Positions 25,552 to 34,939 are shown, counted from the first letter of the stretch. The stretch is DNA of 64,000 bases from Chthonomonas sp. UBA2017 (GCA_002335425.1 DDCB01000017.1:128340-192339); one strand, 5' to 3'. The notes: generated by a model not told the origin, from the sequence alone. A program made the numbers and translations.

Positions 25552-27027
25552 GTGACCGAACGACGAGCAAGTGCGAACTGGAAATGGTTGGTGCCGGTGT
25601 TGGTCTTCGCCGGGGTGTGGTTCCTTTTGGAAGGGCGGCCCAACAACCAGCAAGCGGTGGGGGCGATCTTTGCCGCCACGGTCAGCCTCTGGATTCTGGA
25701 GATTTTTCCGCTCACGGTGACGTCGCTTTTGAGCACGTCGTTGCTCGTTCTCGTCGCAAGTGTCGACGAAAAAACGGCTTTTGGGGCCTACGGCGATCCG
25801 ATCATCCCCTTGTTTATTGGGAGCTTTATCCTGGCCAAAGCGATGGAGGTTTCCGGGCTCAGCGCGCGTTTAGCCTGGATGATCTTGCGTCGCCCTGGAG
25901 CGAGCAAAACACCCGGGAGGCTGCTGTTTTCGATTGCGGTCGTGACCTGTGTTCTGTCGCTCTTTGTTTCGAATACGGCCACGACGGCGATGATGCTGCC
26001 GATCGGTCTGAGCATTCTGGCGAAGCTGAACTCTGACACCCGAGGCGGACCGTTTGCGGTGGCGATGATGTTGACTCTCACCTATGCGAGCTCGGTCGCG
26101 GTTGGGACCACGATTGGGACGCCGCCGAATCTGTTAGCTCTGAGCCAGATCGAATCCGCCACCGGATATCGGATCGGCTTTGCCGAATGGATGATCTTTG
26201 GCATGCCGATCACGCTGGCGCTGACAGTCGGGACCTGGGCCCTGTTGAAGATTCTTTACGGCAAGTCATGGCCTTCGACTGGGCACAAGGCGGAGTTGGC
26301 TGCCGAAGAGTTGAAGATTGCGGGAAAGCTCTCCCCCGCGGAGCGCCACGCATCGCTCGCGTTCTTCGTGACGCTCGGGCTTTGGATGGGGCCCGATCTG
26401 GTCGGGATGTTGGCGGGCGACCAAGATTCGGTCTACCTCTGGCTCCGCGAGCATCTGACGGCGACGGTGGCGGCTCTGATCGGGGCGTCGATTCTTTTCA
26501 TTGGGGCTCCCCAGGTGGAGGGGAAGCCGGTTTTTGGCTGGGCCCAAGCCCGGTCGATCGACTGGGGAACGATCATGCTCTTTGGCGGCGGGATTGCACT
26601 GGGACAAGCGATGTTTGCTTCGGGTCTGGCCAAAGACTTGGGCGAGATGGCGGCGCAAGCCATGGGGACTCAGTCGATCTGGGCGATCACGGCGCTGTGC
26701 ACCGCCGCCGCGATTCTGATGAGCGAGCTGAGCAGTAATACGGCCAGCGCCTCGACCCTGCTCCCGGTCAGCATCGGGCTGTCGCTCGGGGCGGGAGTCA
26801 ACCCCATCCCGGCCGCGCTGGGCGTCGCGTTGGGGGCGAGTTTGGGGTTCATGCTCCCGGTGAGCACTGCCCCGAACGCGATTGTTTTCAGCTCGGGCCT
26901 GGTCCCGAGCAAGATCATGATCCGCAACGGAGTCATGGTCGACGTGCTCGGCTTTTTGATCGTGATGGCGGGCCTTTACTTGACGCTCCCGGCGATGGGG
27001 CTGACCGGGCCATTGCCAGCTCGTTAG
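25552..27027 (+). CDS. SLC13/DASS-family sodium:carboxylate or sulfate transporter
   Basis: 491 residues from GTG 25552. The open frame extends further upstream, but into the divergent glycosyltransferase gene; GTG lies just before a basic stretch and the first membrane helix, though no clear ribosome site precedes it. About 11-12 hydrophobic helices are seen. The two family SNT motifs are present: SNTATTAMMLPI (about residue 141) and SNTASASTLLPVSIGLS (about 398), with FIGSFILAKAM and VGTTIGTPPN. These bind sodium and the carboxylate substrate. Likely substrates are C4-dicarboxylates, but sulfate or phosphate cannot be ruled out. It converges with the J-domain gene, overlapping by 4 bp. Confidence 0.85.
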   Translation: MTERRASANWKWLVPVLVFAGVWFLLEGRPNNQQAVGAIFAATVSLWILEIFPLTVTSLLSTSLLVLVASVDEKTAFGAYGDPIIPLFIGSFILAKAMEVSGLSARLAWMILRRPGASKTPGRLLFSIAVVTCVLSLFVSNTATTAMMLPIGLSILAKLNSDTRGGPFAVAMMLTLTYASSVAVGTTIGTPPNLLALSQIESATGYRIGFAEWMIFGMPITLALTVGTWALLKILYGKSWPSTGHKAELAAEELKIAGKLSPAERHASLAFFVTLGLWMGPDLVGMLAGDQDSVYLWLREHLTATVAALIGASILFIGAPQVEGKPVFGWAQARSIDWGTIMLFGGGIALGQAMFASGLAKDLGEMAAQAMGTQSIWAITALCTAAAILMSELSSNTASASTLLPVSIGLSLGAGVNPIPAALGVALGASLGFMLPVSTAPNAIVFSSGLVPSKIMIRNGVMVDVLGFLIVMAGLYLTLPAMGLTGPLPAR

Positions 27028-28205
27028 GCGACTTTGCTCGCAGCGAGGCGCAGATTCCAGATTCGGAGGACTTTATCAAGACCGCCCGCGGCCATGTGGT
27101 CCCCGTTCGGGGAAAAGGCGATGGTCGAAAGCGGAAGGTGGGAGGCTTCGATTTTGCCGTGGCCGATGCCGCGATAGGTATCAAAGAGTCCGACAAAGCC
27201 ATCCCGTCCGGCGCTGCCGAGGAGCCATCCACACGGGTGAAACGCGAGGCTTTCGATCGGGCGTTCATGGCCGAAGAACGTCTTGGTGTGCTGCCGCTTG
27301 GCGACATCGAAAATCCGGATCGACAGATCGACGGCCCCGACGGCGAGTTGGGACCCATCTGGGCTAAAGGCCAGCGCGGTCACCGTCGAGCGGATGTACT
27401 GGAAGGTGAAGAGTTCGCGCCCGGACTGGCCGTCCCAAAGCTTGACGCTGGCATCTGCGGAGCCGGTGGCCAGGTATCGACCGTCCGGCGACCAAGCAAG
27501 AGCGGTGACCGATTCAGAGTGGGAATGACCCGCGAACAACTTTTCGCCAGTCTCGGTTTGGCTGACGGTGAACGCGCGGTTGACTGAACCTGCCGCGACT
27601 CTCGCTCCATCGGGGGAGACGCGGGCGCTCACGGCCCATTCGAGGCTGAACTGCTTCGAGCCCAAGAGGGACTCGCCTTGGGTTCTCCAGACTGCGACCG
27701 AGGTTTCAGAGCACCCCGAGGCGACGAGCTTATCGCCCGCGACGGACTGAATGTTGGTGATCGCGCCGCCTTCGAGCTTGATTCGGCGGTTCGCTTGGCC
27801 GTTGCTGGGATTCCACCAGAGAATTTCATTGTCGAAGGAGGCGGAAATCAATTCGCCGGTTTCCCGGCGAAAAGTCAAGGCATAGATGGGGGTGCGATGC
27901 TCGACAATTCTGTGAGCAATCGTCACCTGCACTTGCTCGGGGGCTCGTTGCGATTCTCCGTTTGGATCGGCGACGGCCCCTCCATTGAGGCTGGCGTCGT
28001 ATTCCATGCGCCGGACCGGGTCGATGAGCGATTCAAACGCCGTGTTGATCCGGGCCATCAGCTCGTGGGCTTTGGGGTCTGGGTTGACGTCCGGATGGTA
28101 CTTGCGGGCAAGTCGCCGGTAGGCCGCGCGCAGTTCAGCGGGCTTGGATTGGGGATCGACCCCCAGAACGACGTAATGAGTGGGACCGGCGGAGATTTTT
28201 GCCAC
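27024..28205 (-). CDS. J-domain / WD40-repeat fusion protein
   Basis: 393 residues from GTG 28205 (GAAGG at 7 bases). Residues 8-72 form a J-domain with the essential HPD at 37-39 (AAYRRLARKYHPDVNP), so it should stimulate an Hsp70 (DnaK) ATPase. A short linker leads to WD40 repeats (about 95-390), including AHRIVEHRTPIYALTFRRETGELISA, GHSHSESVTALAWSPDGRYLATGS, FSPDGSQLAVGAVDLSIRIFD and GHERPIESLAFHPCGWLLGSA. There is no G/F region or zinc domain, so it is a class C J-protein in which the propeller presumably selects clients. No dnaK gene is nearby. Confidence 0.85.
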   Translation of the reverse strand: MAKISAGPTHYVVLGVDPQSKPAELRAAYRRLARKYHPDVNPDPKAHELMARINTAFESLIDPVRRMEYDASLNGGAVADPNGESQRAPEQVQVTIAHRIVEHRTPIYALTFRRETGELISASFDNEILWWNPSNGQANRRIKLEGGAITNIQSVAGDKLVASGCSETSVAVWRTQGESLLGSKQFSLEWAVSARVSPDGARVAAGSVNRAFTVSQTETGEKLFAGHSHSESVTALAWSPDGRYLATGSADASVKLWDGQSGRELFTFQYIRSTVTALAFSPDGSQLAVGAVDLSIRIFDVAKRQHTKTFFGHERPIESLAFHPCGWLLGSAGRDGFVGLFDTYRGIGHGKIEASHLPLSTIAFSPNGDHMAAGGLDKVLRIWNLRLAASKVA

Positions 28206-28400
28206 GAATTTACCTTCGAATTATGGACGATCAGGGCTACTGATTCCTACGCTCGTTGGAGCCTTTCCATCCCGTTCTGAGAACAACATTTGCGAGGGCT
28301 GGTGGAAGTCCTAGGTCGAGCGAAACGGAGCCTTCTTCGAATCGTCCCTTTCGGCACCAACACCGCCCGCGATCGTGCGGGTATGTTCAGGAACAGAAGG

Positions 28401-29720
28401 ATGATCAAGAATTGGATAGGAATCGGCTTGCTCGGCGCGGTGATGCTGGCGGGCTGTTCGAATGATTCGGCGTCGAGCCGGACCTCGGCGGTGTCGGGGA
28501 CGGTCACAGGGCGAGACGGAAACCCCGTCATTGGGGCCCGAGTGTCGGTCGGGGGTACGGTCACTTTCACAGGTCCGACGGGGAGCTACTTCTTGGAGAG
28601 GGTGCGACCGGACGATCAGATGATTTTTGCGGAGTTCACTCAAGAGGGCATCCGATATCGGGGTCAGAACTTGGCTCGAACTTTCGAAGGCGAAGTTCGA
28701 CCGAACGTGAACATCACCATCGCCCCTGAGCGAACGTTGGCCCGAATTCGGGGCACGGTTCGAGATCGCGAGGGGCGCCCGCTTTCGGGCGTGACGGTCT
28801 TCGCCTATGGAGGAGGCTCGCTCAGTAGTAGCCGAGCCTTGACCAACGCGCAGGGCGATTATCAGATCAACTCGCTCGCCGCAGGCTTTGACTACGAAGT
28901 TTTGGCCAACGGCCAAGGATATCGCGCGGACCGAGATCAGGTCTTTTTAAGCGACGGCGAGACCAAGATTCTCGATCTTCAGCTTTCCGAGGCGGGATTC
29001 CCGAACATGCCTCCGCCCGAAAACTTGACGGCGGTGACCTGGGTCTCGCCGCGAGCGACGAGTCGCTCGCGAGACTTGAATGCGCAAGCCGTCGAAGCGA
29101 TCAAGCGGCGGTGGGATCCGAAGCGAAGCGTTCTTCGGTCGCAGCGGAGCTTCCCGAACGGGGAATTGGTCGAAGTGGTTTTGGAATGGGAGCCGGTGGA
29201 GACCAGCGAACTCCTCGGATATGGGATTTACCGAGGCCGAAGCGCGACCGGAAGCTTGGCGTCGGTCGACTTTCTGCGAGAGACTCTGACCGGCTATTAC
29301 GTGGATATCTCGACGCCTCTTCAGACTCAATCGACCTTCTTTTATGAGGTGCGATCACTGAGCGCTCAGTATCCGGATGACCGGCCTGATTCAGAGAGTG
29401 CTCCGAGCAATCGGGTGGAAGCCCGAATTCTGGGGCCGCTGAGCGTCGGGGTCAGTCTGCCTCAAGTGCGATTCAGCTGGAACGAAGGCAGCGGCGCGAC
29501 GGAATATGTTGTTTACGTATATGACCGCGAGCCCGGGATCGGCGTGAACCCGATCGCCGAGAACGAGAATTCGCCCGCCACCGGCAACGGTTGGACCTAC
29601 TCCGGTCCGGCATTGCAGCCGAACCGAGAGTACTACTACATCGTTCTGGGGCTTGGGAATAACCAGAACAGTCGCACTGTCTCGGGTGTTGGCCGATTCC
29701 GAACGGCGGCTGCGAACTGA
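28401..29720 (+). CDS. Lipoprotein with carboxypeptidase-regulatory-like and FN3-like domains
   Basis: 439 residues from ATG 28401, with AGGAA about 8 bases upstream. The signal MIKNWIGIGLLGAVMLAGC has a clear lipobox (LAGC, Cys 19). Two carboxypeptidase-regulatory-like beta-sandwiches follow (about 27-100, VSGTVTGRDGNPVIGARVSV; about 110-190, IRGTVRDREGRPLSGVTVFA). The C-terminal half reads like two fibronectin III-type domains (VVLEWEPVETSELLGYGIYRG and VRFSWNEGSGATEYVVYVYD). It is probably a surface or periplasmic lipoprotein. First gene of the four-gene overlapping operon; its stop overlaps the next start (TGATG). Confidence 0.75.
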   Translation: MIKNWIGIGLLGAVMLAGCSNDSASSRTSAVSGTVTGRDGNPVIGARVSVGGTVTFTGPTGSYFLERVRPDDQMIFAEFTQEGIRYRGQNLARTFEGEVRPNVNITIAPERTLARIRGTVRDREGRPLSGVTVFAYGGGSLSSSRALTNAQGDYQINSLAAGFDYEVLANGQGYRADRDQVFLSDGETKILDLQLSEAGFPNMPPPENLTAVTWVSPRATSRSRDLNAQAVEAIKRRWDPKRSVLRSQRSFPNGELVEVVLEWEPVETSELLGYGIYRGRSATGSLASVDFLRETLTGYYVDISTPLQTQSTFFYEVRSLSAQYPDDRPDSESAPSNRVEARILGPLSVGVSLPQVRFSWNEGSGATEYVVYVYDREPGIGVNPIAENENSPATGNGWTYSGPALQPNREYYYIVLGLGNNQNSRTVSGVGRFRTAAAN

Positions 29721-32401
29721 TGAAAGCTTGGGCTGGAGTCGTCACTCTAGGGTTGACCGCCGTGGCCACGGCTCAGAGCGGCTTGGTTCTGGACGTCGAA
29801 AAGTCCCGAAGCCAAGCCGAAGTGGATTCCCAAATCGAGTCGCTCGCGGCCCAGATGACCCGAAATCTCGGGCAATTGAGTCGAGCTTCGAGGGCGATGC
29901 GGCGCCAAGACCAGCCGCTCGCGATGCCAGTCACGGTGACCTTGCGGCGCGAAGGCAAACTCATGTTGCCCGCGTCCTCTCGGGGTCGGGGCGATGCGCT
30001 GGTGTTGCAGTTCGAAACGACTGGGGCGCGTGCGTTCCCGACCGCGTATCGACAACTCCTTCAAGAGGTCTATCAGTCCGCCAAGCCGGTGATCGACGCC
30101 ATTTTTGGCTCGCCCGATCCTGGCGGGGCGGTGCGAGTTCTCAATTACGACGACGACCTGGGCTCGCGCGAGATTGTGGCGGGTGGGATTTATGTCCCGA
30201 ACAACGGGCAGGGGTCGCAAGAGATTCGCTTCCCGGTTTACTCTGACCAGGCCGGGTTTAAGGCCGAGGTCGCGGCGGTCAACTTTGTCCATTGTTTGTT
30301 GCTTGCGACGTTGGGCCGGGCTCCCTTTCCGAACGATGCTTGGAACGAAGGGTTGGTGCGAGCCGCCGTCATGCGAGTCGTCCGGACTCCCGGTGCGCTG
30401 CCCGCAGCGATTGACCGAGACCTCGTCGAGGGGGTCCTAGAGGCGACGTACGACGTCGGGGCGACTTACGATTGGAACAATCAGCGAGCGCTCGGCGGAC
30501 CCAGGTTTATCGCTCCGAATCTTTTGACCGCTCCGCTGCCAGACGGTGGATCGGTCGGCGGGCTCTATCTGTTGCGATATCAGATGGCGGGTTCAGCTTT
30601 CCAGAAGGTCCTGGTCGAGCAGCCCGGTTTTATTCCTGCTCTACGGGCTCGATGGGCGACCTTTACCGGCGGGACATTGCCCAGCGACTTGGCTCTCTTG
30701 GCCGAGCTCGCGCTTCAAGATGCTGGAGGAAGCTCCTTAGTGGAAGGCTTGCGGTTTTCGACCTGGGCGCAGAGGCAAGCGATTCTGGAGACTCGGTTGA
30801 GCCAAGGCCCCAAGCTCATGGTCCAGCCGTTTGCCATTACCGACGGCCTTGGAGGGAATGATTACGGGGTCTTTGGCGTTCAAGCGCACGCCTTTGAAAC
30901 CAAGGCCAACGGCGACGAGACGTTACTCACGGGCACGGCTTGGCCGATTTTTTGGGGGCCCGAAGGGAATCGGTTCTTCACCTCGGTCCAAGAAGATCGG
31001 ATGGACGTCTTTGGCGGATATGGGTCGATTGCGCCGAATTTCTTGGCAGAGACGTTTGGCAATCAGCCCTATCGAGTCGTCGTCGATGTCCCTCTGGGAG
31101 ACCGGGTCGCCCGGTGTATTTTGCCAGCGGGGACGGTGGCGCGGCCGGGGATTACGGTGTCGAACTTTTACGGCACCGTCACTGGGCTCGCCAACGTCGC
31201 GGGGGCTGCGGATCGCATCCGCGTGACTTGGACCGGAGGGTCCGACCAGATTCAGGTCTTCCAAGGCGCATTCGGGAAGACCGTCGTCCCGGCCAGCTTT
31301 TTGCAGCCGCAACGCCTGACGGTCGAAGTCATCCGAACGGTCAACAACGTCGAGACGATTGCTCTGCGGCGACTCGTGAATAAAGGGTTCGGCCCGATCG
31401 CCTTGGACCTGCGGGTGGGCGATGATTCGAATCCGCTGCTGGTGGCGATTCCCAAGGGGCTTTCGGCCCCGGGCCTGAGTTTGGATCCTTTTGGACTGAC
31501 GCCCTTGGACCTTTGGGGATCGGGCTCGGAGCCGCTTCAGGCTCGTTGGAACCCGACCACGGGCCGCTACGACACTTTTCCGCAAGGCGGTGCGGCTGGA
31601 CTCGGTGTCGGGCTCTTTGTGCGTGCTCCTCAAGCGCGGACGGCTTCGATCACGGGGCGGTCGGTCGTAGGTTCGCCGGCCACAGTGGCGCTTCGACCGG
31701 GTTGGAATTTGATCGCGAATCCGACTCGAAGTGCGGTGAATCTGAGCGATGTGCAGGTGGTGGTGACGACCGACTTCCCGGTCAGCTGGGCGGAGGCGGT
31801 GGGGCAGTCGGTCGGTCGTGATGTTTTCGAATTTCGACCCGGGGCCAACGATCCGGCGAGCGGGGCACCTGAAACCGGGAGCTTTGTCTCCACCACGAGC
31901 CTGGCTCCGGGGCGAGCATTCTTTGTCCGCGTCTTTGCGCCGGAAGGGGCGGTTTTGGTCTTCCCCAGCACTGAAACATCTCGTAGCCGGGAATCTAGAC
32001 GCGAACCTGACTGGTCGATGCGACTGCGAATTCAGCAAGGTCCGGCCCTGACCGAAGCGTTTCTCGGCCAAGACCGAACGGCGACGAACGAAGCCGACCG
32101 CATGTGGGACAGCCCGAACCCGCCCGGGATGGGCGGACTCCAGGTGACCAGTAACCGAGGCCTCTTCCGAGACGTTCGTTCGGCGGCGAGTCCTGGGGTC
32201 TGGACATTCCGACTTACGGGCCTGCGTCCTGGGGTCGGGGCGAGCCTGATCCTGGGCCAGGGGCAAGGCAACTGGCCGCGATTGCGGGTGAAGGACTTGA
32301 CCAGCGGCGAGGAGCGCATCATGAACGCCGGGGAGCGGTGGAACTTTTCTCCTCGGGCTTCGACCCGGACGTTTGAAGTCCGCTTGGGAGGGCCGCGATG
32401 A
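29720..32401 (+). CDS. Large secreted protein of unknown function
   Basis: 893 residues with a Sec signal (MKAWAGVVTLGLTAVATAQ^S). The N-terminal part (about 30-370) has a pattern resembling gluzincin peptidases, with NFVHCLLLATLG where HExxH would be and WNEGLVRA where the third ligand segment would be, but the zinc ligands are missing, so any enzyme would be inactive. The middle and C-terminal parts are beta-rich, Gly/Pro-rich and without repeats I can name. It sits between two carboxypeptidase-regulatory lipoproteins, with start and stop overlaps on both sides, so translation is probably coupled. Confidence 0.7.
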   Translation: MKAWAGVVTLGLTAVATAQSGLVLDVEKSRSQAEVDSQIESLAAQMTRNLGQLSRASRAMRRQDQPLAMPVTVTLRREGKLMLPASSRGRGDALVLQFETTGARAFPTAYRQLLQEVYQSAKPVIDAIFGSPDPGGAVRVLNYDDDLGSREIVAGGIYVPNNGQGSQEIRFPVYSDQAGFKAEVAAVNFVHCLLLATLGRAPFPNDAWNEGLVRAAVMRVVRTPGALPAAIDRDLVEGVLEATYDVGATYDWNNQRALGGPRFIAPNLLTAPLPDGGSVGGLYLLRYQMAGSAFQKVLVEQPGFIPALRARWATFTGGTLPSDLALLAELALQDAGGSSLVEGLRFSTWAQRQAILETRLSQGPKLMVQPFAITDGLGGNDYGVFGVQAHAFETKANGDETLLTGTAWPIFWGPEGNRFFTSVQEDRMDVFGGYGSIAPNFLAETFGNQPYRVVVDVPLGDRVARCILPAGTVARPGITVSNFYGTVTGLANVAGAADRIRVTWTGGSDQIQVFQGAFGKTVVPASFLQPQRLTVEVIRTVNNVETIALRRLVNKGFGPIALDLRVGDDSNPLLVAIPKGLSAPGLSLDPFGLTPLDLWGSGSEPLQARWNPTTGRYDTFPQGGAAGLGVGLFVRAPQARTASITGRSVVGSPATVALRPGWNLIANPTRSAVNLSDVQVVVTTDFPVSWAEAVGQSVGRDVFEFRPGANDPASGAPETGSFVSTTSLAPGRAFFVRVFAPEGAVLVFPSTETSRSRESRREPDWSMRLRIQQGPALTEAFLGQDRTATNEADRMWDSPNPPGMGGLQVTSNRGLFRDVRSAASPGVWTFRLTGLRPGVGASLILGQGQGNWPRLRVKDLTSGEERIMNAGERWNFSPRASTRTFEVRLGGPR

Positions 32402-33285
32402 AAGGGCTGAGCTTCTTGATCTGGCTGGGCGCAGTCCTGTTTTTGGCCGGGTGCGGTGGCGGGGGCGGCTCGACAGGCGGGGGATCGGCGACTCTGGTGG
32501 GTCGAATCGTCGCTGTCGAAACGGGCTCCGCACCGACTCCGGCGGCGTCGATCCAAGTTGGGGATCAGTCGGTTCAGTCCGATCTGAGCGATGGGTCGTT
32601 CCAGCTGAGAACGGCTTCAGGGCCGGTTTCTCTTTTGGTTGTCTATCGAGCCAGCGCGAATTCAGCTCCGGTCTCCTTTCGGTTTGATCGCGTGCTGGCT
32701 TCCGGGACGAACGACGTCGGCGACCTCTGGGTCGGGCCGCAAAAGGTGACGGTTCGGGGCCGAGTCCTCGATGCGGCCCAGGCGGGTCCTTTGAGCAACG
32801 TTCAGGTGAGCTTTGCCGGTCGGACGGGGGCGACAGGCATTGATGGGCGGTTTAACTTAACCGACGTTGCCTACTCCGACCTGAATATCAGCGCTTTTTT
32901 GGGAATTGAAGGGCGACTGACTCGGACCGGATATCTGCCTCGGGGGTTCTTTCCGAGCGAGGCGGCGATCGGATCGACGGTCACAATTGATGACCTGTTG
33001 ATGACGAGTGAGTCGAGTAGCGAGCCGCCTCCAGTGCCCTTTACGATCGAAGGCACCGTGGGACCTTCAAATTTAGCTCCCGGGACGGTGGTGACCTTGG
33101 TCTTCGAGGGATCGTCGATCCGTCAGACGACCGTGGGGGCCGGAGGGCGATATTCGTTCTATGTGGAGCCAGGAGCATACGTCCTGAGGTTCAACAATCC
33201 GACCAACGGTCGTTCAGCTCCGGAGGCGACGGTGACTTTGACCGACGTGAATCAACCCATACGACGAGATGCGACACTACAATAA
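32398..33285 (+). CDS. Lipoprotein with repeated carboxypeptidase-regulatory-like domains
   Basis: 295 residues; ATG 32398 overlaps the previous stop (ATGA). The signal MKGLSFLIWLGAVLFLAGC has a lipobox with Cys 19, followed by a Gly-rich spacer (GGGGGSTGGGS). Three beta-sandwich segments follow: about 35-110 (LVGRIVAVETGSAPTPAASI), 115-200 (VTVRGRVLDAAQAGPLSNVQVSF) and 215-295 (FTIEGTVGPSNLAPGTVVTL), all of carboxypeptidase-regulatory/CnaB-like type. This is probably a surface lipoprotein. It overlaps the Lpt-like gene by 17 bp. Confidence 0.7.
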   Translation: MKGLSFLIWLGAVLFLAGCGGGGGSTGGGSATLVGRIVAVETGSAPTPAASIQVGDQSVQSDLSDGSFQLRTASGPVSLLVVYRASANSAPVSFRFDRVLASGTNDVGDLWVGPQKVTVRGRVLDAAQAGPLSNVQVSFAGRTGATGIDGRFNLTDVAYSDLNISAFLGIEGRLTRTGYLPRGFFPSEAAIGSTVTIDDLLMTSESSSEPPPVPFTIEGTVGPSNLAPGTVVTLVFEGSSIRQTTVGAGGRYSFYVEPGAYVLRFNNPTNGRSAPEATVTLTDVNQPIRRDATLQ

Positions 33286-34696
33286 GAAATCGATCGGGTG
33301 GGCCATCCTGGGTGTCGGCCTGGGAGTCGGTGCCGTTTGGGCCGGGTTCGAGATCGAGCGGCTGATGCGAGTCGATCCGTTTGCTCGGTTTCGGGGTCAG
33401 TCAGCCCCGCCCGCGATTGCGGTGCTGCTTCGCGACGTTCGAGTGAAGACCTATGACGGCCCGCGACTCGTGGGAAAAGCTCGCATCGACGAGGTTCAGG
33501 TGAGTCGAGATCGTCGGGGGTTGAGCTTTGTTGGGATTCGCGACGGCATTTTTTACACCGACCAAGGCACTTCTTTTCGGTTTTCGGCCACTCAAGGGAC
33601 CTATAACACCGCTGCCAAAGTCTTTGAGGCCAGTGGCAAAACTCAGATTCAAAATCGCGATGTCGATTTAGAGGCCACGCTGTTCCAGTACTCGGACTCG
33701 GAGGGCGTCATTCGAGTGCCTGGAGAAATGAAAGGCACCTACTTGAAAGGGGCCCTGTCAGCAGAAAGTTTGCAGTACTTCCCACGTGATTTTAGTTTTC
33801 AGATGGGCCCGGTCAGCTGGAGTGGACCTTTGCAGGCGACCGGGCAAGAGAGTGCCCCGCCCAGGAAATGGGATATTCGCGCCGAGAGCGCGAGCCGAAG
33901 TGGCGACACCGAGACTTTCAATATGGGGCGAGCCACCGATGGCGAGGTCATCGTGAAGGCAGATGTGATCCGCCGCGACGTGAAGACCGATGTTGTGATC
34001 GCGACCGGGAACGTGCGTTACTTTGCCAAAGACATGAATTTGCTTTGCGACATGGTGACGGTGTTTCGCCGGGAGCGTCGCGCCGTTTTGGAAGGCAATG
34101 TTCAGGCCTTTATCAAGCCCGAAGATCAGCAGAAGCTCGAAGAGGAGGCGCTGGTCCCGTTGCGGCCGATCGTTCCCCCGGGGATCGCTGATGGCCGGCC
34201 CGCTCCGCCTCAGCGAACCGAAGCCGAAAAGCAACTCGACGATGAGGTTCGATCGAGCGCGAATCGAAGAAAGTATCCGATCGTTGCAACGGCGGGTCGC
34301 ATCGAGTACTGGTACCGTCGGGGCCAGCGGCGGGCCGTGATCACGATGGACCCTGTGGCTCAGCAGGATCTCCCTGGAGGCCGATGGCGTCGCGTCGCCA
34401 CTCCGCTGGCGAAATGGGACGGCGAAAAGGACCTTTTGAGGTGCGAAAGTCCGCCGGGAGTGCGCAATACGTTCGTCGAAAATTCCCTGGGGGATCGCTT
34501 TGTGGCGCAGTGGTTTGAGGTTTCGACCAAAGAGAACGATGACACCTGGTCGGCGGGCAACATCGACGGCGTCTTTACTTCGGACGACGAAGACCTGAAC
34601 AATCGTGGCGGCTCGACTGGCGGCGGCTCTGGCGGCACAACAGGCGGGGGCGGTGCACCTCCTCCACCCGCCCTGCGCGGCCGGATTGGTGGTTAG
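33269..34696 (+). CDS. LptC/LptA (OstA)-like lipopolysaccharide-transport protein
   Basis: 475 residues. One membrane anchor (about 8-27) is followed by an LptC-like segment (VRVKTYDGPRLVGKARIDEVQVSRDRRGLSF, GTSFRFSATQGTYNTAAKVFEASGKTQI). A second beta-jellyroll-like segment follows at about 195-290, with VKADVIRRDVKTDVVIATGNVRYFAKDMNLLCDMVTVFRRERRAVLEGNVQAF, typical of OstA/LptA. The C-terminus is a Gly/Ser-rich tail. LptC and LptA normally form separate parts of the periplasmic bridge that carries LPS to the outer membrane; here both patterns seem to be in one chain. It implies an outer membrane. Last gene of the operon. Confidence 0.7.
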   Translation: MRHYNKKSIGWAILGVGLGVGAVWAGFEIERLMRVDPFARFRGQSAPPAIAVLLRDVRVKTYDGPRLVGKARIDEVQVSRDRRGLSFVGIRDGIFYTDQGTSFRFSATQGTYNTAAKVFEASGKTQIQNRDVDLEATLFQYSDSEGVIRVPGEMKGTYLKGALSAESLQYFPRDFSFQMGPVSWSGPLQATGQESAPPRKWDIRAESASRSGDTETFNMGRATDGEVIVKADVIRRDVKTDVVIATGNVRYFAKDMNLLCDMVTVFRRERRAVLEGNVQAFIKPEDQQKLEEEALVPLRPIVPPGIADGRPAPPQRTEAEKQLDDEVRSSANRRKYPIVATAGRIEYWYRRGQRRAVITMDPVAQQDLPGGRWRRVATPLAKWDGEKDLLRCESPPGVRNTFVENSLGDRFVAQWFEVSTKENDDTWSAGNIDGVFTSDDEDLNNRGGSTGGGSGGTTGGGGAPPPPALRGRIGG

Positions 34697-34883
34697 TATC
34701 CGCTGATATTTCTCAGTGTTCCTGTTCATGAAGACTCCGACTAACCGGAGCTAGCTCGCCGAAGAATCTTTGCACTTAGAAGCAATCGGTCTGTTCACGT
34801 GCCACGAGAACCGTCCGGTCCGCCTCAACTCTGCTCCTTTCGGACACTCAGGCAGCACTTTTCAAAAAATTTCCAGAAAAGTC

Positions 34884-34911
34884 TTGTATTTTGCGAGACC
34901 TGTTGTATAGT
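34884..34911 (+). promoter_or_regulatory. Promoter of the Rhs locus
   Basis: TTGTAT (34884-34889) and TATAGT (34906-34911) are separated by 16 bp and lie 52 bp before the Rhs start codon. Transcription should begin near 34918, directly in front of the inverted repeat at 34920. Confidence 0.5.
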
Positions 34912-34919
34912 GGGCGCAT

Positions 34920-34939
34920 TGAGTGTCTCGTGACACTCA
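34920..34939. repeat. Inverted repeat at the Rhs transcription start
   Basis: TGAGTGTC-TCGT-GACACTCA is an exact 8-bp inverted repeat with a 4-base loop. It begins 9 bp after the -10 box, so it could be an operator or the first structure of the mRNA leader. AGAGGA (34950-34955), the ribosome site, lies downstream and is not part of the hairpin. Confidence 0.55.

Noticed and set aside
30923..32533. 536-residue minus-strand open frame
   Set aside because: Antisense to the secreted protein and the lipoprotein of the 28.4-34.7 kb operon; Arg/Ser/Pro-rich composition without any motif.
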